A stretch of 64,000 bases of DNA from positions 10,540,001-10,604,000 of the forward strand of contig OX442319.1 in the NCBI GenBank assembly GCA_949358305.1, written 5' to 3'. Shown here piece after piece: positions 35,341-46,595 of this stretch; within the stretch, counting starts at the first letter, position 1, and every line of letters begins with the position of its first letter. This stretch comes from Strigamia acuminata (taxonomy: Eukaryota; Arthropoda; Chilopoda; Geophilomorpha; Linotaeniidae). The notes beneath the pieces were generated by a model, which was not told the origin of the DNA, ran no database searches, and saw nothing but the letters and a program-made list of their open reading frames with translations. Made by a program: the position numbers and the translations under genes.

Positions 35341-36578
35341 TCCTCCGAAGTTATCTCAAGAATAATCTTAATATACGGCAACACTCCAGTTTCGACCTTG
35401 CCATTAAAACATTTTTTACAAGTAAAATTGAGATATATTTCCACAAGGAACGGAGATTTATCAAAACAGTTTAAGCAATTTTGGTTTATTATATTTTAAA
35501 AAAAAATAAACTTTTCTATTGGATTAAGGCCAGAAACATGAATTCCTGACTTATTTCTTGATGTAGTATTGATTATTTATGTATGCCCCATCAATTACTC
35601 GGCAACACACAGAAAACACACTAGTGAACCAACTTTTCTTTGTCTTCTTAAATTCACTGTAACAAAATTTGGCTGCATTCCATACATTACAACCAGAAGG
35701 AAAGCCATTCGATGTAAATTTTATGACCCAACTCGTGAGCAAACAGCCACTGGTGATTGTGTCTGTACGTGGGGGAGGTGAACAGGCCATTGAATTGTCA
35801 CCCTGTCCTATAAATCAGGTTTGAGTATATAAAAAGAGAAGTTATTCTTAACCCTCACAAGGAGCATGATCAACACGTTTCCTCGTGAAACTAGGAAAGT
35901 AAATTGGTTTTTTCCTCCTTTTTTAATCAAACTTGTCCCTTCTATTATTTTTTTTTAAAGGGTAAAGCGGAGATAAGTATGTAAATCACTCAGTTTTAAT
36001 TTTATACTAGAAATCACAGGTAGAGTGAGTGAGGATAAGGTGGAGAGATTCCAGTAGTAAAATTTGAATATGTTGATCGTTATGAAACAACAAAACTGAC
36101 GGGAATTATGCAATCAAATTAAGTTTATTGAAACCACAATCGCAGTACTTTTGTATTTGCTCTGCTCGTTTGGGAAGCAAACGCAGCGTTGCGTGTGATG
36201 AAAATTGAGTTTCATTTTCCCAGAACAATCGTCAGATATCATATTTTACCAATTGTATTAATACAGTAATCATAAACTAATCATTTAAATCATAACGCTA
36301 TTCAGCAATCAATGCGGGTCATTTTGCTGAATTGCATTTTTATTGGACGAAGTAATTGGGTTTGTAAAAGGAAATTATTGAATTAACCACTTGACTTTGT
36401 TTTACATGTGAATTTTATGATGACATCTCTTTAAATTTTAATAATAGAATTCAGGCGGTTTATGGGATGACACAAAACTAAAATTGCTTTTTCTTCATGT
36501 TTCTTCGTATTTTTTCTTCATTTACATCTTTTTGTTCACTTCCACTGCAGAAATTAGAATGTTTCGACAACTATCATT

Positions 36579-36990
36579 AGAGAGTTTGCGGGATGCATTT
36601 TTTCCTTATCACTACACTATTTCAGCCAACTACTGACAGTTAGTAACTTTGGGCCTAAAAATTCAATTTGGGGCCGTAAGTGTGCAAATTTCTGCATAAA
36701 ATTCCATTATTATGTCTATAAAGTATGGCTTTGGGCCTAAAATTCAATTTTGGGCCTCACTTATCATTCAATCTACGTACCTATGACTGTTGTGCTTGAT
36801 CGGGACAACAAAATAATCGCCATTTGCAATGGGCGGAGCTAGCAATTTAGTGTTCTCAATTGTGATTGGCTGCGCTATATTTTAATTTAGTGTTGAAAAC
36901 GATACACTGAAGATTTTTCCCTTACGATATGGCACTAAAATAGTGTAACGTAGAGAAAAATAAGGGAAAAATGCATCCCGCAAACTCTCT
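36579..36990. mobile_element. MITE with AGAGAGTTTGCGGGATGCAT ends
   Basis: Left AGAGAGTTTGCGGGATGCAT and right ATGCATCCCGCAAACTCTCT are exact complements; the match continues into TTTTCCTTA and the AAATAGTGT words. A partial third copy of the end follows directly (about 37000-37068). Confidence 0.82.
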
Positions 36991-38059
36991 ATTTTATCAT
37001 TTTTCCCTTACACTATTTTTATACCGTATAGTCTTTAACTGTAAGGGAAAAATGCATCCCGCAAACTTTTCTTATGGAAATTTACAGTAGGCGCTTTCAA
37101 TAACCCATGAACGGTCATTTAAACGAACTTTTGAACGAGATTTTTGTTTAAAAGACGAAAAGTTATTGACTGCGCATAGTATTTCGAAATGTGTAGTCTA
37201 ATCTACCAAAGACAAGATTTCTGTGGAATTTGTTTTCAAGTAGGGCATATTTTCTTACAAGAAGCAATTAGACCTTACAATCCCAAGTTTTGTTGGAACA
37301 GAGGAAATTAATAACGTGTTCTCAGAAGAAAATTCAGGCTGAAATTGAAGTTGAGGTGTTTCTTGTTTGCAATCAAATGAATGCAGTTGGATGTTGTGTA
37401 AGTTGTCAGAAAGGAGCCAAGAAACGACCATTCACGTGTAGGGTATTTGCATAAGTGACTAAAATCCTTCCCCCACTTGCTATATAAATCCCTTATTAAC
37501 AATAAAATATTATCAGTCTGCACGAAGCATTCACCCAAGAACGATCTGATATTTATTTGGTTAAAATGACAAGTTGATCATGCAAATAAAGATGGTAGTT
37601 TGCATGGTCACCAACTGTGTGGTCCGGGGAGAACCACTGGGCGCTGGACACAGATCACAATAAAGAAAATGACACACTGTATGGAAGTTTATGGGTTTTA
37701 TTCGGTTTGTCAAGAGGTCAGTGTTTGTAACGTATATTTCCCAAATGGATGGGCTGCATTACTGCGACTCATCCTAATACCAAGCGCTGACAATGTCGGT
37801 TGAGGAGACCATATGGTCAGTGAGATCGGTTTGCTGTCCTCCACTTTCATATTGCTGCGTACAGCCGCCAATCTAACCACTCAGGTCGTTGGGGGCCGGC
37901 AATACTGAAGCTCATGCTTGCTCTGTTGTTGTAACTGAGGACATGGTTGACGATCATCAAGAGACTATCCGTCTTGGCAGTTCACTGTCCTGCTAACTAA
38001 TGGCGACCCTTTTATATGATTGTCTCTTATTTGTAACTCAAAAGTAAAATAATGTCATA

Positions 38060-39412
38060 GTGAATTTATAGTTTCTTTTTATCAATATTTTATTTGTTCG
38101 GTGATTTTTATTTTTTAAAAGTCAGTGGTCATAAATATGGTGCTTCTAGGATGTTATTAATTATTATAATAATACTCCAGCTTCTGTTTACAAAAGTTTG
38201 GAAGTTTTTTGTTTTTTTAAAAAAATTATTTTTCACTGCCTTGTAGAATTGTTTTTTTATGACGTTTCAAATTCAAGAAATATTTAAAAATCCCATACAC
38301 AGATTTCTCATTTTTTCAAAGTATTTTCACATGTATTACCGATTAAATCTTGTCTAAAAATGTGCAGAATTGAATAATAAATCTACAATAAGTCACAACA
38401 TATCTTTTAAAATCAAATTGGGTCATTTGTGCTGACGCAGGTTCATACGACATGTCGGACAGGTAAAGTGTTGTTGAAGCCAAGTGTCGATACAATTAGA
38501 ATGGAAAACATGGTGACAGGGGAGTTTCTTGATCGTCTGGCCGCGCTTCTGCGGTTCAAAGCAAACGGTGCAGTCGTCCGAACTGTCAATTTCCAGCTCG
38601 ATCGGCGTTAATTCCACCAAAAGCGGAGGCTCTTCGGATTGAAGACGTTGTCGTTGTTCTGCTTGTAGTTGTAGTAGTCGTTGTTGTTGTCGTTGTAGCT
38701 CTTCTTGTAGTTGTAGTCGTAGTTGTTGTTGTCGTTGTAGTTCTTCTTGTAGTTGTAGTCGTAGTTGTTGTTGTCGTTGTAGTTTTCGTTTTAGTTGTCG
38801 TTGTAGTTGTCGTTTTCGTTTTCGTTGTCCTTGTAGTTCTCGTTGCAGTTGTCGTTGTAGTTGTGGTTGTAGTCGTCGTTGTAGTTGTCCTTGTAGTCGT
38901 CGTTCTAGTCGTCGTCGTCGTTGATCTACACGATCTATTGCTTGATAGATATTGCTAATAACGGATCTTCCTTGCATGCTTGCCATTTTTTTTAGGAATT
39001 TTTATAACGGAATCACTCTTCAACGTCAGCGACTTTAATTATATGAGACACCACCGAATCGACTCTTTAAGTGGAAGGAAAGTGCTTTCGTCGCAAAGAC
39101 GTTCGTGTAAAAATTAGTAGGTTTTTTGTTTGTAATGTTGTACACACGTTTATGGTAATCAAATCGGTTTTCTTGAAATTTGTTGGATCGTTGAAGCTAA
39201 TTGACAGATGTGGACAGAAATGCGACACTATATTCCCTGATGACATCTGTTGTAAACTTGTAAGAAAAATTAAATTAAGAAAATTTCCTATCATTTACGT
39301 TTAGCGCCTTCTAATGATCAATATTTGAAACAAATTTATTTTCAAGGCCCCTTTGGGAGTGTAAACACAGTAGATACTTCTCGTCAAGAATTGGCTGAAG
39401 AATGACTGCAAT
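38060..39412 (-). repeat. Duplicated RING unit 1
   Basis: The segment is shared with units at about 43560-45321, 50400-51715, 54460-55480 and 56590-57950. It has the RING gene, about 350 bases of 3' flank (words TCAGTGGTCATAAATATGGT and GTTTACAAAAGTTTGGAAG), and about 420 bases of 5' flank (CTTTCGTCGCAAAGACGTT and TGATCAATATTTGAAACAAA). Unlike the other four units it has no recognisable CLCA piece next to its 3' flank. Confidence 0.8.
38423..38986 (-). CDS. RING-H2 protein with Leu/Gln/Arg-rich N-terminus (R1)
   Basis: An intact single-exon frame of 187 residues, starting at MASMQG. Residues 1-22 are a short conserved head. About 23-120 is a Gln/Leu/Arg tract with two LRLQLQEELQRQQQ repeats. 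A linker EEPPLLVELTPIELE follows, then a RING-H2 domain with Cys139, Cys142, Cys157, His159, His162, Cys165, Cys176 and Cys179 and the IDTW tryptophan used by E3 ligases to hold an E2. Probable cytosolic E3 ubiquitin ligase; no signal or membrane segment. Compared with R2-R5 a 5-base deletion near the end changes the tail from QPRTNDQI to QHK. The family was not recognised from any named protein. It could be expressed or a recent silent copy; the open frame favours the former. Confidence 0.75.
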   Translation of the reverse strand: MASMQGRSVISNIYQAIDRVDQRRRRLERRLQGQLQRRLQPQLQRQLQRELQGQRKRKRQLQRQLKRKLQRQQQLRLQLQEELQRQQQLRLQLQEELQRQQQRLLQLQAEQRQRLQSEEPPLLVELTPIELEIDSSDDCTVCFEPQKRGQTIKKLPCHHVFHSNCIDTWLQQHFTCPTCRMNLRQHK

Positions 39413-40319
39413 AACCGTTTTGAAATGCATTGAGAATACATTTTATAATACAGTTTTGCATGCTATTGGCTTGTAGTACCCGGTGGCCAAAATATAACCC
39501 GCGCACAATACAAGGTGGGTCACTATTGTCGGGGAGGTTTTATTTGGGCCACTCGGTGTAATGTGCAGGGTGGGCCAAAGGTCATAATAACTTTTTTTAC
39601 ATTAAGTTTTTTTAAATTTTTCTTTAACTATTTTGTTAACAAGACTTTGGAAATTAATTATGGAAAAATTGACGACCGAATAGAGGACTTAAATTGCAAA
39701 TGCATTGTCAAAATGTACTATGAAGTGCATTATTTACTGCACGAATAATATATTTAAATTCCGCGAAAACCTATACATTTTTAAATGCATTAATTTGGCC
39801 AATTATAAATATATTTATTGTGAAATATATTAATGCATTGTTTCAGTAGGGATTAGGGAGTATTAACTTTAAAATATTTGGGGCCACCAAAATATGTTTC
39901 ATACACAGGGCTTTAACCAGCCCTGCTGTTCCTTTGTCCCACAGGTGGACAGTCCACTTCCAGGTGGATTTACTAAAATTAAGCAAAAAAGTTGGATATT
40001 ATTGGACAATAATATTTTTTTTGATGAATTCAAATTTTTATTGCAGTAATATTAACACAATTAACGACATATTTGTGTGTTTTATTGTTGCTGTTGTCTA
40101 TGAATTTCTGCATTAATATCGACCTTGAAAAGTAAAAATCCAAAAAAATCAACAATAATTTTCTCTTTTGCAAGTCTATTAAAAAGATCATAAATTAGAC
40201 TTGACAATGAATTTGCTTTTTAATTAGCTGAAAACTCTTGACATAAATTACAAGTGCCACAATCTTCTTAGCAACTTTTGACCCGGCATGGTATTTTATG
40301 CCGATTTTTTATACAGCGC

Positions 40320-40575
40320 AGCAATCAATTCCAATTTCTAATGATGGAATTATTTATACGCTTAAACAAATCGATTTGTAGCATCTGCTGGACAACTAAA
40401 CACCATTAGAGAGTAAACCTCATTAGTTGACGACCGCAGTAGACAATCTAAAGTAGTTCTTTAATTAGCAGAGCGCAATGATGCAAAGATTGCTTGTCAC
40501 CTTTTGGTCTGGCTCGATGTGTCGCTGTGGTGCGTCTGCGCACATGCCAACTCGTGCATTCACTCAAGCTAAAGT
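40320..40575 (+). repeat. Non-coding segment paralogous to 49123-49390
   Basis: Shares AATTATTTATACG, AACCTCATTAGTT, CGACCGCA, AGTTCTTTAATT and GCAAAGATTGCTTGTCA with 49123-49390, same orientation and order, at clearly diverged identity. No frame is conserved between them. It is not flanked by inverted repeats. Confidence 0.7.
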
Positions 40576-40894
40576 TAATCACTTTTAATCCCTTAGAAAT
40601 GTTTGGCGTTCATCAAGAAAATAAAAAAAATTCAAGCGCAGAGATGAGTTATAATCCTATAAAACTATTCCCTACACTCTGAAAATTTACTAACACTATT
40701 AATTGAATCGATATATTTTGACATTTTAAGCCAGTTGGTATGTTGCATGCAAAAATGTACGGAGTATTTAATAAAATCCATTCTCGTCAATATATACTTT
40801 GTTATTTCTGAATTTCTAATGTTGTTTCTCTATTTTCTATGTTATTTCACATGTTTAACCCTTTTTCATGCGTGTGCTATTGTTGTAAGAATGG

Positions 40895-41106
40895 ATTCCT
40901 TTACTTTAGCGACGCCTGTTTTAGCGACGCCGTGTTTAAGCTGCTTAGATTCAGCTAGGTTAGGTTAGTTTAGGTCAGGTTAGGTTAGTTTGGTTAGGTT
41001 AGGTCAGGTTAGGTTAGTTTGGTTAGGTTAGGTCAGGTTAGGTTAGGTTTAATTAGGTTAAAAAACGGCGTCGCTAAAACGGGCGTTGCTAAAGTGAAGT
41101 ATATTC
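40895..41106. mobile_element. Inverted-repeat element carrying TTAGG-like tandem repeats
   Basis: Left arm TACTTTAGCGACGCCTGTTT then AGCGACGCCGT; right arm ACGGCGTCGCTAAAACGGGC then GTTGCTAAAGTGAAGTA. GTAAGAATGG is directly repeated outside both ends (40885-40894 and 41107-41116). The interior (about 40952-41060) is a degenerate GGTTA array with GGTCA and GTTTGG variants. Confidence 0.8.
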
Positions 41107-41116
41107 GTAAGAATGG

Positions 41117-43355
41117 TTTGCGGTTAGGATTAAGTGCTTTTTTTATTATAAATTTTCTTTGTCAGCAAATTATGTATTATTAATTCAGTAAAGCATTGGT
41201 TTTTATATATGTATATATAGTATTGCTTATATGTTATAAAGTTGAGTGTGACATATGGTGACGTGCGTTGGTGGGAGACAAGTTTCTATTACTTGAATAG
41301 TATTTCACTAAGAATGTTTCCTCAAGGTGCTATGCAGGGAAGGATGAATGTTCTGTCAAGTATCAGATCCCATTTTGTGAGATTTCATATGCGCAATATG
41401 TGTTTTACTACTTTCTTCATTTTTCAAACTGTGAAGATATTGAATTTACATTTTTTTTAGCAGTTGTTTATGTATAGAAATTAATTTTTTAGATATAACA
41501 ATGGATAAATTAAAACAGCAATAACTTTTTAACATAAACAAAGTTGAAAATCTTTATTGAATTCGGCAACCCGGAGCGAAAGCTGGTGCTTCACTGTAAC
41601 ACACTTAAATCCGACGAGATTAATGAATATTAGTCACTGAGGTTGCCTTCTCGAAAACAATAATTATTTTTAGTAAAAAACAAAACTAAACAGATAAATA
41701 AAAGGTTAAAAGTTGTATAATTAATTAAAGTGACATGAATCAAGCGTAATCCCTCTAATCCCAACGTGTTATCAATTATCATTTAAAGCGAGTCGTTACA
41801 TTCAGAGTTAACACCGTTATTTATCTTATTATCTCTAAAAGTCTTGTATAATTTGTAGAAAATAATTATCTTTTACAATTCCATCTTATTTAGTGACATG
41901 GTGTGGAATCATTGTTGCATTAAATCCACGGTAATAGGTCTTGACGATTTTTTTTCTTCTTTTTTTATTCAAAATGAAAACACAATTTGGTTTATTAAAT
42001 TTCAACATTCTAATTAGATTGCAAAGTAGAAACACGTTAAAAATTAAATTACTTTTGCTGACGAAAATTCAGTTTAATAAATTTCTGCTAAAATTTAAGC
42101 TTTTTAATTTCCAATTACAGATTACCAAGATATTGATTACAATATTGAATCAATATTGGTTTTTAATTTAAGAATTAAGATTTATAAGGTGGTTAAAAGC
42201 TTTGCTTGTGCCCGTGTTATATAATTTCATTAGTGAATTACTTTTAATTTGTTAATTAGAGCGGAAAAGGTAATTTGGAAGAGGTTTTTCCTTCATATAG
42301 TTTTGATGGCACCACACGGGCAAACGTTATAAGCAAGAATGGAATAAATCAGTGAGAAATGGACGATAATTTGACACTTCAGCTTTAAGTGACAATTTGA
42401 TAAAAGCCAAAAGCTCCAGAGAGTGAGAGAGTATGATGAAATATAAATATTTGTTCCGTACTAAAATTGAGAACAACAACAAAATATTTTGCACTTTAGT
42501 TTTTCTCAGCTGTATCTCATAACAAAAAAATAACAAATAAATTTTTTCCTTTTAATCCGACATGTTTTTTGCTCAGAAATCATTTTTGCTCCAAATAGAA
42601 TTTTTTTTGTTGAAAAATAATTTTTCTCTAGAAAAAAAAAAATCCTTCCGTCCAAAAAAAATATTTGAGCTCAAATTGTTTATCCTTTTCAGTATTTGTC
42701 AAGGACTTGATTTTTTCATAAATTGATGAGTTATGAGCTTCTGGCATTGTCTTTTCCAAGTAATTGATACTATTGATCAAAGACTTCTTTTTTCTATTTT
42801 ATCTTTAATTAGTTTTTCGATTAAAAATAAATTAATTTAAAAAATATTTTCAATATTAATGATGTGGGAACTTGTTATTCTGTTTCTAACAGTGGAAACA
42901 TGTTAATCTTCCAATGCAATATCATTGTTAATTGTGTTTCATAAATCTATGGCCATAAATTGGAGAAATGTCCCACACCTGGTCGTCTGGCGCCATAATA
43001 AAGCCTTGGAGAATGTGTAATAAACAAGAGGGATTAAAGGTTGTGCGTGGCCAGTCAGATATTGAAGTCTCAATGATGATTATACTCAGACACATAGCTC
43101 CATTAGAGGAAGAAAAGGACCTCTAAGAAAGATAGAAATTGTTGTTTACCTCAACTGAATTAATGTTCTGAATGCTGACTGGTGTTGCCATAAACTCTAA
43201 AGTGCTCATTTTTATTTCAGGAAGGCCTAATGTGGAATTTGGCACATTCTAAGTACATTTTAGTTTATTAGTATCATGTATCATGTATTAATGTATCAAC
43301 AACGTACCCCAATGCGGACAGACATATTTCTTACTTCTCTTACCACAGACCAATA
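41117..43355. other. Intergenic stretch without recognised gene
   Basis: AT-rich. No exon chain is visible. At about 42900-43140 the sequence is less simple than its surroundings and has words such as CATAAATCTATGGCCATAAA and ATAAACAAGAGGGATTAAAG, which would suit regulatory DNA, but there is no second copy to compare with. Confidence 0.5.
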
Positions 43356-43358
43356 CTG

Positions 43359-43495
43359 ATAAGTTTACGTTCACGTTTGTACACTGCACAACATTAAACG
43401 CGATATCACATGATTGTACTCATTTTTATACGAAACAAAAGTATAAATGTAAACGTCAACAGTCTCAACACGTATTGTTATCAGCCACAGCGTGA
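43359..43495 (+). pseudogene. CLCA relic C3: intron piece fused to the 3' tail of the last exon
   Basis: Bases 43359-43431 match the intron between exons J and I of the intact CLCA gene (TAAGTTTACGTTCACGTTTG and GATATCACATGATTGTACTC). This runs directly into the end of the last exon (CAAAAGTATAAATGTAAAC to the stop TGA). All of exon J and most of exon K are missing. It sits tail-to-tail with R2, as the intact gene does with R5. Confidence 0.72.
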
Positions 43496-43926
43496 GTGAG
43501 ATTTCGTACTATAATTTTCGAGCCTTTCGTGCTGTCTTTTCACATGAGGTGCAAAAACTTTAATGCGTTTAGTGAATTTATAGTTTCTTTTTATCAATAT
43601 TTTATTTGGTCGGTGATTTTTATTTTTTAAAAGTCAGTGGTCATAAATATGGTGCTTCTAGGATGTTATTAATTATTATAATAATAATCCAGCTTCTGTT
43701 TACAAAAGTTTGGAAGTTTTTTATTTTTTAAAAAAAAATTATTTGTCACTGCCTTGTAGAATTGTTTTTCTATGACGTTTCGAATTTAAGAAATATTTAA
43801 AAAATACCATACATAGATTTCTAATTTTTTCAAAGTATTTTCACATGTGTTACCGATTAAATCTTGTCTAAAAATGTGCAGAATTGAATGCTAAATCTAC
43901 AATAAGTCACAACATATATTTTAAAA

Positions 43927-44742
43927 TCAAATTTGGTCATTTGTGCGCGGCTGACGCAGGTCCATACGACAAACGGGACAGGTAAAGTGTTGTTGAAACC
44001 AAGTGTTGATACAATTAGAATGGAAAACATGGTGACAGGGGAGTTTCTTGATCGTCTGGCCGCGCTTCGGCGGTTCAAAGCAAACGGTGCAGTCGTCCGA
44101 ACTGTCAACCTCCAGCTCGATTGGCGTTAATTCTACCAAAAGCGGAGGCTTTTCGGATTGAAGACGTTGTCGTTGTTCTGCTTGTAGTTCTAGTTGTTCT
44201 AGTTGTTGTCGTTGTTGTTCTGCTTGTAGTTCTAGTTGTTCTACTCGTAGTTCTCGTAGTTGTTGTCGTTGTTCTGCTTGTAGTTCTAGTTGTTCTACTC
44301 GTAGTTCTCGTAGTTGTTGTCGTTGTTCTGCTTGTAGTTCTAGTTGTTCTACTCGTAGTTGTTGTCGTTGTTCTGCTTGTAGTTCTAGTTGTTCTACTCG
44401 TAGTTCTAGTTGTTGTCGTTGTTGTTCTGCTTGTAGTTCTAGTTGTTCTACTCGTAGTTCTCGTAGTTGTTGTCGTTGTCGTCCTTGCAGTTGTAGTTGT
44501 TCTACTTGTAGTTGTAGTTCTTGTACTTGTAGTTTTAGTTGTCTTCGTAGTTGTCGTCGTAGTTGTAGTTCTCGTCGTTTTTGTCGTTGTAATCCTCGTT
44601 GTAGTTCTCGTTGTAATTGTCGTTGTAGTCGTCGTTGTAGTTGTCGTTGTACACGTCGTTGTAGTCGTAGTTGCCGTTGATGTACACGACCTATTGCTTG
44701 ATCGATATCGCTAATAACGGATATACCTTGCATACTTGCCAT
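43927..44742 (-). CDS. RING-H2 protein with long Leu/Gln-rich repeat tract (R2)
   Basis: The longest family member: 271 residues, single exon, start MASMQGISVIS. About 25-95 is an Arg/Gln/Leu-rich tract. About 95-195 holds repeats built on LRVEQLELQAEQRQQ, roughly five copies with internal length changes. Then comes the conserved linker and the RING-H2 domain (Cys218, Cys221, Cys236, His238, His241, Cys244, Cys255, Cys258; INTW). It ends with the full family tail LRQPRTNDQI. Likely an E3 ubiquitin ligase whose charged Leu-containing tract could form a coiled coil for self-association. The 197-codon Val-rich frame on the opposite strand is a shadow. Next to it at the 3' side is CLCA relic C3, at the 5' side CLCA relic C1. 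Confidence 0.78.
   Translation of the reverse strand: MASMQGISVISDIDQAIGRVHQRQLRLQRRVQRQLQRRLQRQLQRELQRGLQRQKRRELQLRRQLRRQLKLQVQELQLQVEQLQLQGRQRQQLRELRVEQLELQAEQQRQQLELRVEQLELQAEQRQQLRVEQLELQAEQRQQLRELRVEQLELQAEQRQQLRELRVEQLELQAEQQRQQLEQLELQAEQRQRLQSEKPPLLVELTPIELEVDSSDDCTVCFEPPKRGQTIKKLPCHHVFHSNCINTWFQQHFTCPVCRMDLRQPRTNDQI
44155..44470 (-). repeat. Tandem coding repeat inside R2
   Basis: Units of about 54-60 bases encoding LRVEQLELQAEQRQQ-type blocks recur about five times; neighbours differ by whole codons (for example one or two LREL codons), the pattern left by unequal exchange or slippage. The reading frame is kept throughout. Confidence 0.85.
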
Positions 44743-46047
44743 TTATTTTATGAATTTTTATAACGGAATCACTCTTCAACGTCTGCGACTTTAATAATGA
44801 GACACCACCGAATCGACTCTATAAGTAGAAGGAAATGCTTTCGTCGCAAAGACGTTTGTGTAAAAATTAGTAGGTCTTTTGTTTGTAACGTTGTACACAC
44901 GTTTATGGTAATCAAAAATGGGTTTTCTTGTAATTTGTCGGATCGTTGAAGCTAATTGACAGATGTGGACAGAAATGTGTCACTATATTCCCTGATGACA
45001 CCTGTTTTAAACTTATAAGAAAAATTAAATCAAGTTTTTAAAACATAAAATTCCCTTATCATTTACGTTTAGCGCCTTCTAGTGATCAATATTTGAAACA
45101 GGTTTATTTTCAAAGCCCTTTTGGGAGTGTAATTACAGCAGATACTCCACGTCAAAAACAAAATGGATTGTGTTCGATTTGGAAGACAATAAACAAAGAA
45201 TTGGAATCGGCAATGACTGCAAAAACCGTGCACACGTTTGTCAAGTGCAAAACACACAACAACCACAAAAGACTCGGGGATCCTGTTTTATGGTCAGCAA
45301 ACATGCAGCAAATGCTCCGTGGTGCGAGCGTGGGTCGCAGAAGTTAATTTGACTTTTCCCATTAAAGCAAAAGTATAAATTATAAAATTTAAAATTAATT
45401 TAATTCATACATTTTGTATCGTCAACAGGTTTTTGCGGAAGTTAAAAAAGGCTACAATGCCATCTTAGACGCGTCAGTAATTGCATCGATAGATGGACCG
45501 ACCGGTGAACCGCACATCATGCTTCTGTACGACAATGGCATTGGAGCAGACACAGTGGCTAATGACGGAATATGTTCCGGGTATTTTTCCAACTTCAACG
45601 GCAGTGGTCGGTATTCTGTAGAAGCAGTCGTGGCAAACAGGGGGAAGGCGAAAATGAAAGTAGGATGCCGCTCTTCGGCCGCTCCGCTACCACCTCCAAA
45701 ATTGCCACAAGACAAAGGTGACACGAGTGAAATGTCTGTAAAATTGAATCCATCTTTAAACTGTCTTTCTTTTTTGTGTCCAGTAAATAATGAAGTTTCC
45801 GGCAAGGCGTTTGAAGCCGAAAGCCTGCTTCCACCTCAAAAACATGAGTTCCAGCGGCTAAAATACACCGAAGTGGACGACTTTGAAAGATCCGTGACAG
45901 TTGGTTCCTTCAGATTAGAGGTAACTAATTGTTCAGAATATTGTACAAAATGGAAGCAGAAACAAAAAATCGTGGTAGACCGATACAAGTGTGTCAGGAT
46001 TTAATTATTAGCAATACAGTGTATGAGGCATCATGCAGAAGCATTTT

Positions 46048-46595
46048 TTAGTAGAGCATCGATTAGCCGAACGTTGGTCGTGCAAACGACTGGGTAACCG
46101 AACGGCAGTGTTCGATTTTTTATCGATGTTTTTACGATTTTTTATCGACTTTTTTACGATTTTGTATCGATTTTTTAACGATTTTGTATCGATTTTTTTA
46201 CGATTTTTTTATCGATTTTTTTACGATTTTTTATCGATTTTTTTACGATTTTTTTATTGATTTTTTTACGATTTTTATCGATTTTTTTACTATTTTTTAT
46301 CGATTTTTTTACTATTTTTTATCGATTTTTTTACAATTTTTTTATCGATTTTTTTACAATTTTTTATCGATTTTTTTACGATTTTTTTACGATTTTTTTA
46401 TTGATTTTTTTACGATTTTTATCGATTTTTTTACTATTTTTTACGATTTTTTATCGATTTTTTTACGATTTTTTACGATTTTCTATCGATTTTTCAATCG
46501 ATTTTAATTGATTTTTAGTCAATTTTTTAATCGATTTTATGCGAAGAAATCGGTTTTATAAACATCAGTTCAGATAATCTACATTATCTACTGTA
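46048..46595. mobile_element. Tigger-type family 3 copy inside relic C1
   Basis: Left end TAGTAGAGCATCGATTAGCC and right end CAGATAATCTACATTATCTA then CTGTA match the family at 26638-27200. Most of the interior is the tandem array listed next. Confidence 0.7.
46108..46513 (+). repeat. T-rich tandem array (TACGATTTTTTATCGATTTTT)
   Basis: About 400 bases of roughly 17-23-base units alternating TTTACGA and TTTATCGA between T runs. It expanded inside the Tigger copy, whose relative at 26.7 kb has only one or two such words. Phe-rich frames here are artefacts. Confidence 0.88.

Larger units (their letters stand above)
27344..38055. other. Gene-free interval between dipeptidase and RING cluster
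   Basis: No exon chain or conserved protein motif was recognised in 10.7 kb. It holds the inverted-repeat elements listed separately, fragments of Tigger family 3 (about 29.7 and 34.4 kb), a hAT-like end near 27823 (CAGTGGTTCTTAATC), a 14-base C run near 35159, and otherwise AT-rich sequence. Short open frames of 60-90 codons scattered here look like chance. Confidence 0.6.

Noticed and set aside
44121-44714. 197-codon Val/Leu-rich open frame on the + strand, resembling a membrane protein
   Set aside because: It is the exact antisense of the R2 repeat tract; codons GTT/GTA/GTC arise from the NNA pattern of the sense gene. The same artefact occurs opposite R4 (54547-54891).
46033-46511. Phe/Ile/Asp-rich frames in three overlapping registers
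   Set aside because: Products of the T-rich tandem array inside a Tigger copy.
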